This document shows, piece after piece, positions 27,917-39,524 of a stretch of DNA of 64,000 nucleotides. This DNA comes from an uncultured Schlesneria sp. GTDB lineage: Bacteria; Planctomycetota; Planctomycetia; Planctomycetales; Planctomycetaceae. The notes under the pieces are model-generated. The model ran no database searches. It was not told where the DNA came from and worked only from the letters and a program-made list of their open reading frames with translations. The first letter of the stretch is position 1. Each line of letters starts with the position of its first letter. Both the position numbers and the translations under genes were made by a program. The stretch is from the NCBI GenBank assembly GCA_903871875.1, contig CAIQIR010000158.1:118840-182839 (forward strand), given 5' to 3'.

Positions 27917-30900
27917 GTGCCTCGTCGCGACGACATTCACAAGATTCTCATTATCGGTTCTGGTCCTATTGTCATTGGGCAAGCTTGCGAATTTGATTAT
28001 TCAGGAACGCAAGCCTGTAAAGCACTTCGCGAAGAAGGCTACGTCGTGGTGCTGGTGAATTCGAATCCCGCTACGATCATGACAGATCCCGAAATGGCCG
28101 ATCGAACTTACATCGAGCCGATCAATTGGGAGTATGTTGCCAAAATCATCGAAATCGAGCGGCCAGATGCCCTGCTGCCGACGTTGGGAGGCCAAACCGG
28201 CCTGAATGTCGCCATGGATCTGGTGCGGCATGGCGTGCTCGAGAAATTCGATGTCGAAATGCTCGGTGCCCGGGTCGACGTGATTAAAAAGGCCGAGGAA
28301 CGAGACACGTTCAAGCAGGCCATGCTCAAAATCGGGCTGGATGTCTGCAACAGCCGCATTGTGCACAACATGGAGGAAGCCCGGGCAGCGCTCGAGGAAA
28401 TCGGTCTGCCAGCGATCATTCGTGCCAGCTTCACCTTGGGCGGTGTCGGTGGCGGCATTGCGTATAACCGCGATGAATTCGAGGAAAAGGTCCGCAAAGG
28501 CCTGGAACTTTCCCCCGTCCACGAAGTGTTGCTCGACGAGAGCATCATCGGGTGGAAAGAGTATGAGATGGAGGTGATGCGCGACAACGCCGACAATGTC
28601 GTGATCATCTGTGCTATCGAAAATTTCGATCCGATGGGCGTGCATACGGGGGATTCGATTACCGTGGCCCCCGCGCAAACGCTATCCGACAAGGAATACC
28701 AGCGGATGCGCGATGCGACGATCGCTGTCATGCGCGAGATCGGTGTCGAAACTGGCGGCTCGAACGTCCAGTTTGCCATCAATCCGAAAACAGGACGGAT
28801 GGTGGTCATCGAAATGAATCCGCGGGTCAGTCGTTCGAGCGCTCTGGCGTCGAAGGCGACCGGATTTCCGATCGCGAAAATTGCGGCCAAGCTGGCGGTC
28901 GGATACCGGCTGGACGAAATTCAAAACGACATCACGCGAGAAACCCTCGCCTGTTTTGAACCGACGATCGACTATGTCGTGACGAAAATCCCCCGCTGGA
29001 CGTTTGAAAAATTCCCCGATGCCGATCCGGAACTCACGGTACAGATGAAATCCGTGGGTGAGACGATGGCCATCGGGCGAACGTTCCAAGAATCGCTGCA
29101 AAAAGCCTTGCGTGGTCTGGAAATCGGTCATTTCGGACTGGGGGGCGGCAAGAAAGATTTGTGGGGCACGCCCAAGCAGCCGGGCATTGATGTGATCAAG
29201 AGCATGCTGTCAAAGCCCAACGAACACCGGATGTTTTACATCCGTTATGCGTTTAAGGCCGGTTTGACGGTCGATCAGGTTTTTGAACTGACCAACATCG
29301 ATCCCTGGTTCCTGAACCAAATCCGCAACCTGATTGAGGTGGAAGACGAAATTCGTCAGGTCAATCACCTTGATCAAGCCTCGCCGGAACTGGTGTGGAA
29401 GGCCAAACGCCACGGTTATTCGGATCAACAACTCGCCTTCTGGTGGGACTCGACCGAAATGGAAGTCCGTACACATCGGAAGCGGTTGGGTATTGTCGCG
29501 ACGTTCAAACAGGTCGATACGTGTGCCGCCGAATTCGAGGCCTATACCCCCTATTACTATTCGACTTACGAATCCGAAGACGAAACACCCGCGAAGGGTG
29601 ACAAGAAGCGGGTGATCATTCTCGGGGGCGGTCCGAACCGGATCGGCCAGGGGATTGAGTTCGACTATTGCTGTTGTCAGGCTTCGTTTGCCCTGCGGGA
29701 ACTGGGGATCGAAAGCATTATGGTCAATTCGAATCCGGAGACGGTTTCGACAGACTATGACACTTCCGATTTGTTGTTCTTCGAGCCGTTGACCACAGAA
29801 GACGTGCTGAATATCTGCGATCGAATGCAGCCAGATGGCGTGATTGTCCAATTCGGTGGACAGACGCCGTTGAATTTGGCGCGCGGCTTGGAAGCGGCTG
29901 GTGTGAAGATCATCGGGACGAGTCCCGACATGATCGATGCCGCCGAGGATCGCAAGCGGTTCCAGGGAATTCTGGAGCGGATCGGCCTTCGTCAACCGCC
30001 GAACGGAACGGCGTTCGATGCTGCCGGTGCGCGGCGTGTCGCAAATGAGATTGGCTATCCCGTGCTGATCCGCCCCAGCTTCGTGCTGGGTGGACGAGCC
30101 ATGGAGATTTGCTACGACGAAGAGACCGTCACCAAGTACATGAACGAAGCGATCAACGTTTCGCCTGATCGACCTGTGCTTGTCGACAAGTTCCTGGAAG
30201 ATGCCGTCGAGGTCGACGTTGATGCGATTTCCGATGGCAAATTGACCTTGGTCGGCGGGGTCATGGAACATATTGAGGAAGCAGGGGTGCACTCTGGCGA
30301 CTCGGCCAGCGTGCTTCCGCCGTACTCATTGCCCGATTCGGTCATCGAAGAGATTAAACAAGCCACATACGCCTTGGCCCGGGAGCTCAAAGTACGTGGG
30401 CTGATGAACATTCAGTTCGCAGTCAAGCGGGCCGCGGACGATACGAAAGTTTCCGCAGCGGCCGGCGAGGACTCGTTGGCCCCGGTTCAATCGACCGGCA
30501 ACGCATCGTCGACGGAGTTCGTCGTCTACATTTTGGAAGTGAATCCGCGTGCCAGCCGTACGTCACCCTTCGTTTCGAAGGCGACGAACGTGTCATTGGC
30601 CAAAATTGCGGCAAAGATCATGGTCGGTGTCTCGCTTGAAGAGCAGGGGGTCACTCGCGAAGTCGTACCTTCCTACACCTCGGTGAAAGAGAGCGTCTTC
30701 CCATTCAACCGGTTCCTGGGAGTGGACATCATTCTCGGGCCCGAGATGAAGTCGACCGGCGAAGTGATGGGGATTTCCAACGAATTTCCGATTGCCTTCG
30801 CGAAAAGCCAGATCGCGGCCGGAAACAAATTACCCCAGTCAGGCACGGTCTTCATCAGCTTGGCCGGTCGCCACAAACATGCGATTATTCCTCAGGTGCG

Positions 30901-31258
30901 TCGATTGCAGGAATTGGGATTCCGCATCATGTGTACCAGTGGAACGGCGCGCGTGTTCCGCGATTATGGACTGGAAGTTGACACGGTGAAAAAACTGCAG
31001 GAAGGACGTCCTAACCTGCTGGATCATATGGCGAACAAACAGATTTCGCTGATTTTCAATACCCCGAATGGCAAAGGTGCTCGCACCGACGAAGGTCGAA
31101 TTCGATCGGCCTCGGTCGTGAATGGCATTCCGTGCGTAACAACACTACCGGGATGTATTGCCGTGGTTCAGGCTCTGGAAGCACTTCGCGAACATCCGGT
31201 GCCGGAGGTGAAAGCGATTCAGGACTGGGCCGCTGAACAGGCTGCGATGTCGAAATGA
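27917..31258 (+). CDS. carB: Carbamoyl-phosphate synthase large subunit
   Basis: A 1113-residue protein, slightly longer than the usual 1070-1080. A GTG start (AAGG ten bases upstream) begins [16 protein letters not shown]. It has two homologous ATP-grasp halves: the first with [19 protein letters not shown] and [18 protein letters not shown], the second opening at [21 protein letters not shown] with [19 protein letters not shown]-terminal MGS-like allosteric domain ([14 protein letters not shown] onward) completes it. The second half holds an extra 25-residue Ala/Ser-rich loop before [12 protein letters not shown], which explains part of the length. With the small subunit CarA (not in the window) it makes carbamoyl phosphate for arginine and pyrimidines. 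Confidence 0.96.
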   Translation: MPRRDDIHKILIIGSGPIVIGQACEFDYSGTQACKALREEGYVVVLVNSNPATIMTDPEMADRTYIEPINWEYVAKIIEIERPDALLPTLGGQTGLNVAMDLVRHGVLEKFDVEMLGARVDVIKKAEERDTFKQAMLKIGLDVCNSRIVHNMEEARAALEEIGLPAIIRASFTLGGVGGGIAYNRDEFEEKVRKGLELSPVHEVLLDESIIGWKEYEMEVMRDNADNVVIICAIENFDPMGVHTGDSITVAPAQTLSDKEYQRMRDATIAVMREIGVETGGSNVQFAINPKTGRMVVIEMNPRVSRSSALASKATGFPIAKIAAKLAVGYRLDEIQNDITRETLACFEPTIDYVVTKIPRWTFEKFPDADPELTVQMKSVGETMAIGRTFQESLQKALRGLEIGHFGLGGGKKDLWGTPKQPGIDVIKSMLSKPNEHRMFYIRYAFKAGLTVDQVFELTNIDPWFLNQIRNLIEVEDEIRQVNHLDQASPELVWKAKRHGYSDQQLAFWWDSTEMEVRTHRKRLGIVATFKQVDTCAAEFEAYTPYYYSTYESEDETPAKGDKKRVIILGGGPNRIGQGIEFDYCCCQASFALRELGIESIMVNSNPETVSTDYDTSDLLFFEPLTTEDVLNICDRMQPDGVIVQFGGQTPLNLARGLEAAGVKIIGTSPDMIDAAEDRKRFQGILERIGLRQPPNGTAFDAAGARRVANEIGYPVLIRPSFVLGGRAMEICYDEETVTKYMNEAINVSPDRPVLVDKFLEDAVEVDVDAISDGKLTLVGGVMEHIEEAGVHSGDSASVLPPYSLPDSVIEEIKQATYALARELKVRGLMNIQFAVKRAADDTKVSAAAGEDSLAPVQSTGNASSTEFVVYILEVNPRASRTSPFVSKATNVSLAKIAAKIMVGVSLEEQGVTREVVPSYTSVKESVFPFNRFLGVDIILGPEMKSTGEVMGISNEFPIAFAKSQIAAGNKLPQSGTVFISLAGRHKHAIIPQVRRLQELGFRIMCTSGTARVFRDYGLEVDTVKKLQEGRPNLLDHMANKQISLIFNTPNGKGARTDEGRIRSASVVNGIPCVTTLPGCIAVVQALEALREHPVPEVKAIQDWAAEQAAMSK

Positions 31259-31395
31259 GTTCTTGAGATTGGTCGATTGCGGATCTCTGCAACCGGAATG
31301 TCGTGGGGTGACACTGAGGGCGGATGTCCTCGATCGTTGAGTTCCGATCGCTAACAACGTTCTGTTTCCTGATTGAGACGAGGAGCTTGGCGACG

Positions 31396-32385
31396 ATGGC
31401 GGTTTCCTCCGCAAAGGTGCGATTTGCTTTGATCGGCTGCGGTCGAATGGGGCGGCACCATAGCAGCAAGCTGGTTGCGGATGGACGCGGCGAAGTGGTC
31501 GCTCTGTTCGATGCGTATCTTTCTACCGCCCAACAATTACAGCAGGACCTGTGGCCGTCGGCAGTTGTGTCCGTGAGCTTTGAGGATTTGCTCGCGCGGG
31601 GTGATATCGACGCCGTAATTATCTGTACGCCGACTGCTGAGCACTATTTGCAGGCCAAAGCCTGTCTGACGCGCGGCTGGCATGTCATGTGCGAAAAACC
31701 GTTAGCCTCAGATCGAACTCAGATTCTTGAGTTGATCACGTGGGCCGATAAATGTCGAACGCGTCGGCAGGCCTTTTCCCTGGGTTATCAACGCCGTTAT
31801 TCGTCGATCTTCCGGACGTTGCGTCGCGAGATCTTGTCTGGAAAATGGGGCGCCGTTCGAGCAATCGCCTCTCATAATGTTGAAAACTGGCAGCCCACGA
31901 TCGCAGGCACTTGGCGCGATGATCCGCAGCAGAACCCGGGCGGATTCGTCACTGATGCGGGAAGCCACAAGATTGACTTGCTGTTTTACGTTACGGGGCT
32001 CAAGCCCGTGGAAGTGTTTGCTCGCAGCCAGAAATGGGGCAGTCACGTCGAAATTGTGGCCAGCGTCTCTGCGTTATTGAGCGAAAACGTGTCGTTGACC
32101 ATGGATTTTATCGGCCATGCCCAATACCTCGGCGAAGATTTGCATGTTCACTGTGAGCAGGCTGATTTGATGCTGCGCCACGAAGAGCTTTGGATCGGTC
32201 GAGGAGGGCGCCGTGAACGGCTCGCCGTGGACGAACCCGATTCCAACCCGGTTTCCGGATTGCTGAATATGGTGTTGCAGGGGCAGCCGGACTTGTCTCC
32301 GCCCGAAGCCGCCTTGCCGGTCTACGATATGACCCAGGCAATACTTCGTTCGGGCAGAACAGGGCTGCCAGAGAAGCTCGTTTAG
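31396..32385 (+). CDS. Gfo/Idh/MocA family NAD(P)-dependent oxidoreductase
   Basis: A protein of 329 residues from the ATG at 31396, which has AGGAG ten bases upstream and starts just before the Rossmann motif (FALIGCGRMGRHH); the frame has 24 further codons upstream without a site. CTPTAEHYLQAKACL and HVMCEKPLA match the family's conserved dinucleotide-domain end, where the EKP lysine is catalytic. The C-terminal half has GGFVTDAGSHKIDLL, with the GxHxxD-like pattern. The likely substrate is a sugar or inositol, but it cannot be read from sequence; the RSHH-type motif hints at inositol dehydrogenase-like members. It follows carB by 137 bases on the same strand. Confidence 0.87.
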   Translation: MAVSSAKVRFALIGCGRMGRHHSSKLVADGRGEVVALFDAYLSTAQQLQQDLWPSAVVSVSFEDLLARGDIDAVIICTPTAEHYLQAKACLTRGWHVMCEKPLASDRTQILELITWADKCRTRRQAFSLGYQRRYSSIFRTLRREILSGKWGAVRAIASHNVENWQPTIAGTWRDDPQQNPGGFVTDAGSHKIDLLFYVTGLKPVEVFARSQKWGSHVEIVASVSALLSENVSLTMDFIGHAQYLGEDLHVHCEQADLMLRHEELWIGRGGRRERLAVDEPDSNPVSGLLNMVLQGQPDLSPPEAALPVYDMTQAILRSGRTGLPEKLV

Positions 32386-32450
32386 TTGCCGTGCGATTTC
32401 ACTGCGTATGAGCAAATCTGCTCAGTTTTTTGGGGGGCTGATCGTCAGGA

Positions 32451-32654
32451 TCAGATGATTCCTCGAATGAACCGACTGAAGCAATGCGGGCATTGCCAAG
32501 GTTTCATCAACAGGAAGATCCAAAAATGTTCGTACCAAGCCACTTGATTTGCAGGAACAAGAGTTTGCTGTATGCAGTGCGGACAACGATAAAGACCCAA
32601 GTTACCCTCGCGCCGCCGTAGCACCCTACGTTTCTTAAATCGAGTCATACTCAT
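32451..32654 (-). CDS. Small zinc-ribbon protein with two CPHC motifs
   Basis: A 67-residue basic protein from the ATG at 32654 (another ATG two codons later; a TTG 13 codons upstream is less likely). A KKRRVLRRREG basic stretch precedes RCPHC and, about 27 residues later, QCPHC. Two Cys-x-x-Cys pairs flanking a hydrophobic patch (YEHFWIFLLM) make a probable zinc ribbon. Short proteins of this type are common in planctomycetes, but I do not know their function. It is convergent with the Gfo/Idh/MocA gene. Confidence 0.55.
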   Translation of the reverse strand: MSMTRFKKRRVLRRREGNLGLYRCPHCIQQTLVPANQVAWYEHFWIFLLMKPWQCPHCFSRFIRGII

Positions 32655-33648
32655 ACGATTTTCTTTCGGTGATGGATTTTGATTGTCGGTCAACTTAGTT
32701 GTCAGTCATTTCAAAAAAACCATCATTCGTCAGTGGCCATTTCCACGGGATCGATTATCGGCATAGCTGCTTATTTCGCGACGATCTCAGTTCATTGCCT
32801 TCTCGAAGTGGCAGGTCTCGAAAAACTGGAGCAAATCGCGGGCCGGATCTGCGTAGTAGTGGTGTTCAAGTGTATCGTATTGCGTGGGATGGCGATAGAT
32901 GTTCTTTCGTTTTCCGAAATTTTACCTAAGGGGGGGGCGGGGGCAACTTCTTCGGTAGATCCTTTCGTGGGCAGGTATGCGTTGGAGTATTTGGGGGGGG
33001 CATTGCAGGGGAAGATAAGTCACTTCTCACGGCATTCGGATTTCGAATTCAGGTGATCTGGTTGTTTTCAGATCCTTGAGGGATGGTCATCGGCGTGCAC
33101 TTTTGACAACAGGGGCGACACAAAGTGGTCTCGACGTTGCGAAGCGTCAACACCCGGCTTCCATTGGAATCACGTTTGAATCTCTTGCTGTCCTTCGAGT
33201 GAGAGGTGGTCGCTTTTTGTCAGCGGTGACGGATGGCGGTTCACACTGATTGTGTCGTTGCCAGTCTGGTCGAACGGTAAAGAGATCGGTGATGTTTTCA
33301 ACACACGCCAATGGCGTTGGAGCCAGTGCGATTCGGGTGCCCGATCCGGAGGTGAAGAGGGCTGATTGCTCCATGGCGTCTTCCGCTTCGGCGGCTTGAC
33401 AAGATGTCTCCTTGCCCAGGAAGAGACACGCTACTAGAATTCGGCACGGCCTGGGATGGCCCGAAGCGAATGCAGCGCTTGGTTCAGTTGTAGGGATTTT
33501 TCAACTCGTGACGGTTTTTGACTCGCGATCGAATTCTTCCGTACAACTCCCATCGCGTCTGAGTCACCGATCTGACCTATGATTCGAGTTATACAACGAC
33601 CGAGATCTGGCAGGATTTCCTGTCTCTCAAAAATTTGGAGGCTTCGTG
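32655..33648. other. Gene-poor kilobase upstream of clpC
   Basis: No convincing full gene is seen. The region has G-runs at 32931-32941 and 32992-33000 and scattered short frames on both strands. One 44-codon minus-strand stretch (32787-32921) has coding character and is listed separately. The last 250 bases before clpC should hold its promoter; a weak TTGACT/TACAAC pair near 33519-33548 is the best I can see and is not convincing. Confidence 0.4.
32787..32921 (-). pseudogene. Possible gene remnant, 44 codons
   Basis: A frame with plausible protein character (KRKNIYRHPTQYDTLEHHYY, then ARDLLQFFETCHFEKAMN) and a TGA end, but no start codon: a TAA closes it upstream at 32922-32924, next to a run of eight Gs (plus strand) where a frameshift would be easy. 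It could be the tail of a decayed gene, or a short real gene with an unusual start. No family was recognised. Confidence 0.3.
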
Positions 33649-36165
33649 ATGTACGAGCGATTCACTGATCGCGCCCGCAAAGTCATGCAACTGGCCAATC
33701 AAGAAGCCCAGCGATTCAATCACGAATACATTGGCACCGAGCATATTTTGCTGGGCCTGGTCAAAGAAGGATCAGGTGTAGCGGCGAATGTTCTGAAGAA
33801 TCTGGAAGTGGATTTGCGGAAGATCCGCCTGGAAGTCGAAAAGATTGTTCAATCGGGGCCCGACATGGTCACGATGGGCAAGCTGCCGCAAACTCCGCGG
33901 GCCAAAAAGGTCGTCGAGTATGCGATGGAAGAAGCTCGCAATCTCAATCACAACTATGTCGGTACCGAGCACCTGTTGCTGGGGCTGATTCGTGAGCAAG
34001 AAGGCGTCGCTGCCCAGGTTCTGATGAATTTGGGGCTGAAGTTGGAAGATGTTCGCGAAGAGGTTTTGAATCTCCTGGGGCATGGAGTGGAAGGTGCTGG
34101 CGAAGGTTCATCCGAACGCGCTGGGGCCGGACAGGCCGGTCCTTCGGGCAAGACACCCAAAAGCAAGACTCCGGCACTGGACAGCTTCGGCCGCGATCTG
34201 ACTGAGCTGGCTCGCCAATCGAAACTTGATCCAGTCATTGGTCGGTCCAACGAGATCGAGCGAGTGATTCAGATCCTTTGCCGACGCCAGAAGAATAACC
34301 CGGTGCTGCTGGGTGAAGCAGGCGTTGGTAAGACTGCCATCGTCGAAGGCTTCGCTCAGATGGTGGTGAATGGCGAAGTTCCCGAATTGCTGCGGGATAA
34401 GCGGATCGTTGTGCTCGATCTGGCCATGATGGTCGCCGGTACGAAGTATCGCGGGCAGTTCGAAGAACGAATCAAGGCCGTGATGAATGAAGTGAAGCGG
34501 GCGAAGAACACAATTCTGTTCATCGACGAATTGCACACATTGGTGGGTGCCGGCGGTGCGGAGGGGGCGATCGATGCTTCCAACGTTTTGAAGCCAGCGC
34601 TCAGTCGTGGCGAAATCCAATGTATTGGAGCGACGACGCTCGACGAATTCCGTAAGTACATCGAGAAGGACGGTGCCCTGGAACGCCGCTTCCAGACCGT
34701 GATCGTCGAACCCCCGTCACCGGCGCAAACGATCGAAATCCTGAAGGGGCTTCGCGATCGTTACGAGCAACATCACCGTGTACAAATCACGGACGATGCT
34801 TTGGCCAAGGCGGTCGAATTGTCGACTCGGTATATCACCGCCCGATGTCTTCCGGACAAGGCGATCGATGTGATCGACGAATCCGGCGCGCGAATTCGCT
34901 TGAAATCGATGGTCCGTCCGCCCGATCTGAAAGAGCTGGAAGAAGAAGTCGAACGGTTGAATGCTGCAAAAGAAGAAGCGGTTGCCAATCAAGACTTTGA
35001 AAAGGCCGCGTCGCTGCGCGATCAGGCCGACAAGCTCAAGAAGAAGAAGGAAAACATCAACAAGGACTGGCGAGAAAAATCCAAAGAGAAGGAAGGGGTT
35101 GTCGACGCCGAAGTCATCGCCGAAGTCGTTGCGAAGATGACCGGAATTCCGCTGACCCGGCTGTCGAGTGAAGACGCTGTTCGTCTTCTCAAGATGGAAG
35201 AAGAGCTGCATCGCCGTGTTGTCAGTCAAAATGAAGCGATCAAGCAGGTCGCGAAATGTGTGCGACGAAGTCGTAGCGGTCTGAAGGATCCACGTCGTCC
35301 GACGGGCGTGTTCTTGTTCGCCGGTCCGACGGGGGTTGGTAAGACGCTGACGGCCAAGACGCTGGCTGAGTTCATGTTTGGTGACCAGGACGCGCTCATT
35401 CAAATCGACATGAGCGAGTACATGGAAAAGCATAATGTCAGCCGTTTGATCGGTGCTCCTCCAGGCTACGTCGGTTTCGAAGACGGTGGCCAGTTGACCG
35501 AAAAGATTCGGCGGCGTCCTTACGCGGTTGTGCTGCTCGACGAAATCGAGAAGGCGCATCCGGACGTGTTCAATATGTTGTTGCAGATCATGGAAGAAGG
35601 CCATCTGACCGATAGTTTCGGTCGGAAGGTGGACTTCAAGAATACGATTTTGATCATGACGACCAATGCCGGCGCCATGGCCATCAATAACGAATTCGGG
35701 TTTGCTCCGAAGGATTCCGACACCAGCTATGATCGTATGAAGGAACGGCTGCAGCACGAACTCGAACGCGAGTTCAAGCCGGAATTCATCGGTCGTCTGG
35801 ACGAAGTCGTGGTCTTCCGATCGTTGACCGAAGAAAACCTGAAGCAGATCGTCGTCATCGAATTGGCGAAGGTTCGTGAGCGATTGGGAGAGAAGGGGCT
35901 GGCTCTGGTCCTGACCGACGAAGCGAAGCAGTTTATTATCGACAAGGGAAATGCCACCGAATACGGGGCTCGCCCACTGCGTCGTGCTGTGGAGACCTAC
36001 ATCGAGGATCCGTTGTCCGAAAACCTGCTGCAAGGGTTGTTCGAAGGTTCGAACACGATCACGGTGAAAGTGAAAGAAGTCGGCGATCAAAAGCAACTCG
36101 ATTTCGAGGCTTCAACTCAGGAAGCCGCTGCGAGTACGGAGTTGGTCGAGGCAGAATCGACTTAA
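33649..36165 (+). CDS. clpC: ATP-dependent Clp protease ATP-binding subunit ClpC
   Basis: An 838-residue AAA+ unfoldase. The ATG at 33649 has GGAGG seven bases upstream; an in-frame GTG precedes it directly. Two Clp-N repeats ([16 protein letters not shown], then [15 protein letters not shown]) are followed by the first AAA domain ([25 protein letters not shown]), a UVR-containing middle segment ([15 protein letters not shown]), and the second AAA domain ([27 protein letters not shown]). The UVR motif marks ClpC rather than ClpB or ClpA. It feeds substrates to ClpP, which is not in the window. The gene stands alone and ends at a strong terminator. Confidence 0.96.
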   Translation: MYERFTDRARKVMQLANQEAQRFNHEYIGTEHILLGLVKEGSGVAANVLKNLEVDLRKIRLEVEKIVQSGPDMVTMGKLPQTPRAKKVVEYAMEEARNLNHNYVGTEHLLLGLIREQEGVAAQVLMNLGLKLEDVREEVLNLLGHGVEGAGEGSSERAGAGQAGPSGKTPKSKTPALDSFGRDLTELARQSKLDPVIGRSNEIERVIQILCRRQKNNPVLLGEAGVGKTAIVEGFAQMVVNGEVPELLRDKRIVVLDLAMMVAGTKYRGQFEERIKAVMNEVKRAKNTILFIDELHTLVGAGGAEGAIDASNVLKPALSRGEIQCIGATTLDEFRKYIEKDGALERRFQTVIVEPPSPAQTIEILKGLRDRYEQHHRVQITDDALAKAVELSTRYITARCLPDKAIDVIDESGARIRLKSMVRPPDLKELEEEVERLNAAKEEAVANQDFEKAASLRDQADKLKKKKENINKDWREKSKEKEGVVDAEVIAEVVAKMTGIPLTRLSSEDAVRLLKMEEELHRRVVSQNEAIKQVAKCVRRSRSGLKDPRRPTGVFLFAGPTGVGKTLTAKTLAEFMFGDQDALIQIDMSEYMEKHNVSRLIGAPPGYVGFEDGGQLTEKIRRRPYAVVLLDEIEKAHPDVFNMLLQIMEEGHLTDSFGRKVDFKNTILIMTTNAGAMAINNEFGFAPKDSDTSYDRMKERLQHELEREFKPEFIGRLDEVVVFRSLTEENLKQIVVIELAKVRERLGEKGLALVLTDEAKQFIIDKGNATEYGARPLRRAVETYIEDPLSENLLQGLFEGSNTITVKVKEVGDQKQLDFEASTQEAAASTELVEAEST

Positions 36166-36204
36166 CGAAAGTTGGATCTTGTCTGCTGTGAAATGGAAGT
36201 GATC

Positions 36205-36238
36205 AGCCCGATCGATTTTTCGATCGGGCTGTTTTTTT
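36205..36238 (+). terminator. Intrinsic terminator of clpC
   Basis: Perfect 11-base arms AGCCCGATCGA (36205-36215) and TCGATCGGGCT (36220-36230) with a TTTT loop are followed by G and seven Ts. It lies 40 bases after the clpC stop codon. Confidence 0.92.
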
Positions 36239-36834
36239 GTTAATCGTCGGTGAATTGAGCATTCGATTTCTCTCTCTTCAAGTCATTCGAACGCGACGGG
36301 AGTCCGGGCGGCTGTGGTGAACCCACGGCCTGGTGTGGTTTTTTCAAAGCGGGAAATTTACAGAAATCGTTGTGGGTCGCCGAAGTAAGGAGCAGAGTCC
36401 GTGTTGTTGGCGATTTCAGGTTTGACAAAACAGGAAATTCAGCCAAGTCGATTTCCGGTACTGTCACGGCCAATTGGTCTGGTCAGTGCAACTGACGACA
36501 ATACGGGGATCTGGCGATGTCAATGTGATGACATCTGTCGTTGGGGGAAGATGCTTCACGGAGTTTGAGCGAAAGGCAGAAGGTGTTGCCGCCCTTAACG
36601 AGTCCCAGTCGATGGCTGGTACTTATGTCTGTCGCGGCTTCCCCAATTTGCCCTGCGTAGTTAGAATCCCACGCGATCCATCGTGATACAGCACCCCGAG
36701 TAAGTCTCAGTGACGATGGATCATCTGGTGGTTGTGTCTGTGAGTAGTCGGTGTTAACGACGCGTCTTCGAACTCGATGTAAGTCGTGATTTCTGACTGA
36801 TATTATCGCCGACCGATGGGTAAAGGAGTCAACA
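36239..36834. other. Intergenic region between clpC and the next secreted protein gene
   Basis: About 600 bases without a convincing gene. One seven-base dyad, GATGTCA-ATGTGA-TGACATC (36516-36535), lies about 300 bases before the next start and could be a regulator site. Short frames on both strands have no recognisable features. Confidence 0.4.
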
Positions 36835-38562
36835 GTGGTCGCTCGAAAGCTCGCTCTGTTTCTGGTCTGTTTATTGGGGATGGCTGTTGGGTCCGCCAGC
36901 GCTCAATCGGAAGCTCGAATCCGAGTCGTATTGCCCAGCATTGAGCATGACGAAAATGCGCTGAAGTGGTTGATCGAACAAAGCCCCTCTGCAGACCTCA
37001 AGAAGCAGTGGAAGAAGCTGAAGTCCGACGTGATCAATGCGTTCACTCAGGGAGTGGATCTCAGTAAGCCCATTGAAGTTGATATCGTCTTTCGCAAAGA
37101 CGACATGGCCTACGAATTTCGGGTTCCACTGGCGAAGTTGAATGGACCGGATGGGTTTATCGAGTTCATGGAAGGGTTGGGTTACAAGGTAAAGCCGGTC
37201 GTTCCCGGCGTGCTCACTTTTTTTGAAATCGCCGAGAAGGGCAAGAAGCCCGTCTACTTGCGCTTCGACAAAGACTATGCCTGGGTCTCGCCGCTCAAAG
37301 CGGCCGTGCCGCCCAATCCGCCTGCAGCCACCGGTGACATGGAACCGCTACTGGGGCTGAAGAAGGACGTTGTCGCCGATTTGAAGAACGACGCGGAAGG
37401 CCTGGAAGGTCGACGAGAAAACTTCCGTGAACTTCGCAAGCAGTTTGAGGCGTTGATCAAGTTTCATCGGAATGAAGACAAGAATGCATTTGAACTGCGT
37501 AAGCTGGCGCTAACGCAGCAGCTCGACGAAGCCGAGCGTTTTGTCGTGGAATCGGAAACATTCCAGGTCAATTGGATCACCTCGATTTCCGAGGCTTCTC
37601 CGACGGGTCGGGGTGAGATTTCGTTGACCGCTTTGGCCGGGACCGATCTGCTGAAGAGTCTGCAGGAATTTGCGGTCAAACCAAGCTATTTTGCCAATGT
37701 CCAACTTCATCCCGCGCCCCTCGTCGTAGGGAAGTTGACCTTTCCACTGGATGCGTTGCGCGTGCAGCATGTGAAGGATTTCTACAAAGCGGTTCGACCG
37801 ACTTTGGAAACCGAGATTGATGCACGTGCTGGCAAGACGGACGCTCAGAAGACCGCCACCAAGCAGGCGATGAACAAGTTTCTGGATATGTTGGACGCAG
37901 GAGCATCTTTGGGGGTGGTTGACAGCTTCATTGATACCCACGCCGTGGAGCCCGGTAAAAATGTGATGGTCTGCGGAATTCGAGCAGCCGATGGCAAGGT
38001 TGCCGATGAGATCATCAAGCTGCTGCCTGCGATCAAAGCAGAATGGCAAGTCAAACCCCACTCCGAACATGGTGGGGTCAGCATTCACGAATTGACCGTT
38101 CCGAAGGCTCGTTTGGAGTCTTTCCAACGTATTTTCGCTGGTGAAACGGCGCTTTATGTCGGCACCAGCAAAGATGCCGTCTGGGGAGCAGCCGGCGTCG
38201 ATGCCTTGAAGCATTTGGCGACCGCCATCGACCAGGTGGCTCAACCAGCACCAGAGAAGGTTGATCCCGTTGTGATCAGCTACCAGGTTCAGGTCGCGAA
38301 GCTCGTCACATTGTTGGAGATCCTGCAGAAGGAAGCTCCCGCACTGAATGCTCCGAAAACGAAAGAGCAAATCAAGGAACAAAAAGACATCGAGAAATAT
38401 CGCAAGCTGGCTCAGGATGCGATGGGAGACTGCAATTCTCTGCTGCGAGGCGAACTCCGGCGAACCGACAACAAAATCGAAGGCTTTTTGGAACTAAACG
38501 AATGCGTGCTCCGTTACATCGGGTCGATGATCGCCGATGGAGTGAAAGTCACGTTGCAATAG
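36835..38562 (+). CDS. Secreted protein of unknown function
   Basis: A 575-residue protein starting at a GTG with AAGGAG six bases upstream. A clear signal peptide (KLALFLVCLLGMAVGSASA) is cut before QSEAR. The mature part is soluble and rich in Lys and Glu, with a charged helical stretch at about residues 190-245 (RRENFRELRKQFEALIKFH) and long amphipathic helices in the C-terminal quarter. No domain I know is visible. Its layout resembles planctomycete-specific conserved secreted proteins. The methyltransferase gene follows after 36 bases on the same strand, so they may be co-transcribed, though no functional link is apparent. Confidence 0.8.
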   Translation: MVARKLALFLVCLLGMAVGSASAQSEARIRVVLPSIEHDENALKWLIEQSPSADLKKQWKKLKSDVINAFTQGVDLSKPIEVDIVFRKDDMAYEFRVPLAKLNGPDGFIEFMEGLGYKVKPVVPGVLTFFEIAEKGKKPVYLRFDKDYAWVSPLKAAVPPNPPAATGDMEPLLGLKKDVVADLKNDAEGLEGRRENFRELRKQFEALIKFHRNEDKNAFELRKLALTQQLDEAERFVVESETFQVNWITSISEASPTGRGEISLTALAGTDLLKSLQEFAVKPSYFANVQLHPAPLVVGKLTFPLDALRVQHVKDFYKAVRPTLETEIDARAGKTDAQKTATKQAMNKFLDMLDAGASLGVVDSFIDTHAVEPGKNVMVCGIRAADGKVADEIIKLLPAIKAEWQVKPHSEHGGVSIHELTVPKARLESFQRIFAGETALYVGTSKDAVWGAAGVDALKHLATAIDQVAQPAPEKVDPVVISYQVQVAKLVTLLEILQKEAPALNAPKTKEQIKEQKDIEKYRKLAQDAMGDCNSLLRGELRRTDNKIEGFLELNECVLRYIGSMIADGVKVTLQ

Positions 38563-38598
38563 TGGCTGCGGTCGAATGGCAAACAAGGACAAGCGTTC

Positions 38599-39348
38599 GT
38601 GACGAATCCCGGTGGTTTCTTCAGTGATCTGAAAATCCTGTGGCATATGGCAGTGACCGGAGGTCGGGGCCGGACGCATGAGGAACGGCTTGAGAACTTC
38701 TATTCCGGGCAAGCGTCCGGGTATGATTCGTTTCGCAAGCGGTTGCTCCACGGGCGAGAAGAGATGTTTGCCTCGCTTCCCTCTGTGCCCGGCGGTGTCT
38801 GGGTCGATCTTGGAGCGGGGACGGGTGAGAATGCGGAGAATTGGGGGCCGCGGCTGGCCGAATTCTCGCAGGCTTATTTGGTGGATCTGTCCTCGTCGCT
38901 GCTCAAGATCGCTGATGAACGCATTCAGGCACGGAAATGGCAAAACGTCCGAACGGTTCACGGTGACGCGACGCAGTTCGTTCCTCCGGAAGGAGCTGCG
39001 GATATCGTCACTTGCTCGTATTCATTGACGATGATCCCCGATTGGTTTCTGGCCGTTGATCAGGCCTTACGAATGTTGAAGCCCGGTGGCACATTTGGTG
39101 TGGTCGACTTTTTTGTCGCCCGAAAATGGCCGGCGGAAGGGTTAACCAAACATCCCTGGTCGACGCGAACCCTCTGGCAAGCCTGGTTCGCAAATGACAA
39201 CGTGTTTCTAAACCCGGATCATATTCCCTATTTGCAAAGTCGATTCGAAACCATCTCGTTGAATCAGGATCGCGGCACAGTGCCTTACCTGCCCCTGGTT
39301 CGCGCACCGTACTATCGATTTGTCGGTCGCAAGCCCCTGAATTCGTAG
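38599..39348 (+). CDS. SAM-dependent methyltransferase, BtaB-like (betaine lipid type)
   Basis: A 249-residue class I methyltransferase with a GTG start. Motif I is [11 protein letters not shown] near residue 75, and a post-I acidic residue lies in [23 protein letters not shown] and [15 protein letters not shown] follow. The N-terminal block [28 protein letters not shown] is very similar to the one I recall in BtaB and in the N-terminal half of fungal and algal BTA1. These enzymes methylate the homoserine headgroup three times to make the phosphorus-free lipid DGTS. The partner BtaA is not in the window. A general lipid or quinone methyltransferase is the alternative. Confidence 0.62.
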   Translation: MTNPGGFFSDLKILWHMAVTGGRGRTHEERLENFYSGQASGYDSFRKRLLHGREEMFASLPSVPGGVWVDLGAGTGENAENWGPRLAEFSQAYLVDLSSSLLKIADERIQARKWQNVRTVHGDATQFVPPEGAADIVTCSYSLTMIPDWFLAVDQALRMLKPGGTFGVVDFFVARKWPAEGLTKHPWSTRTLWQAWFANDNVFLNPDHIPYLQSRFETISLNQDRGTVPYLPLVRAPYYRFVGRKPLNS

Positions 39349-39524
39349 TGTGGCGAGGTTTCTCGTCCCAAAGGTGCCAGGTGAAATCGTCGTTTCGGCC
39401 GTTGTTGTCCCTACGACAAATCGCCCTTCAGGCGTTAAACTTGGCGCTCTTGTGCATATCGCGGCCCGCGCAAGAATTCGGAATCGGGAATGAATCGGCC
39501 GCAATTAGAAAGTCATTCGGGTGA

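Noticed and set aside
29210..30292. 360-codon minus-strand frame inside carB
   Set aside because: Shadow of carB; no ribosome-binding site and no recognisable domain.
33147..33374. 75-codon minus-strand frame upstream of clpC
   Set aside because: No family or start signal. Composition is not distinct from non-coding sequence.
34717..36096. 459-codon minus-strand frame inside clpC
   Set aside because: Shadow of a strongly conserved gene. The product shows no domain and there is no start signal.
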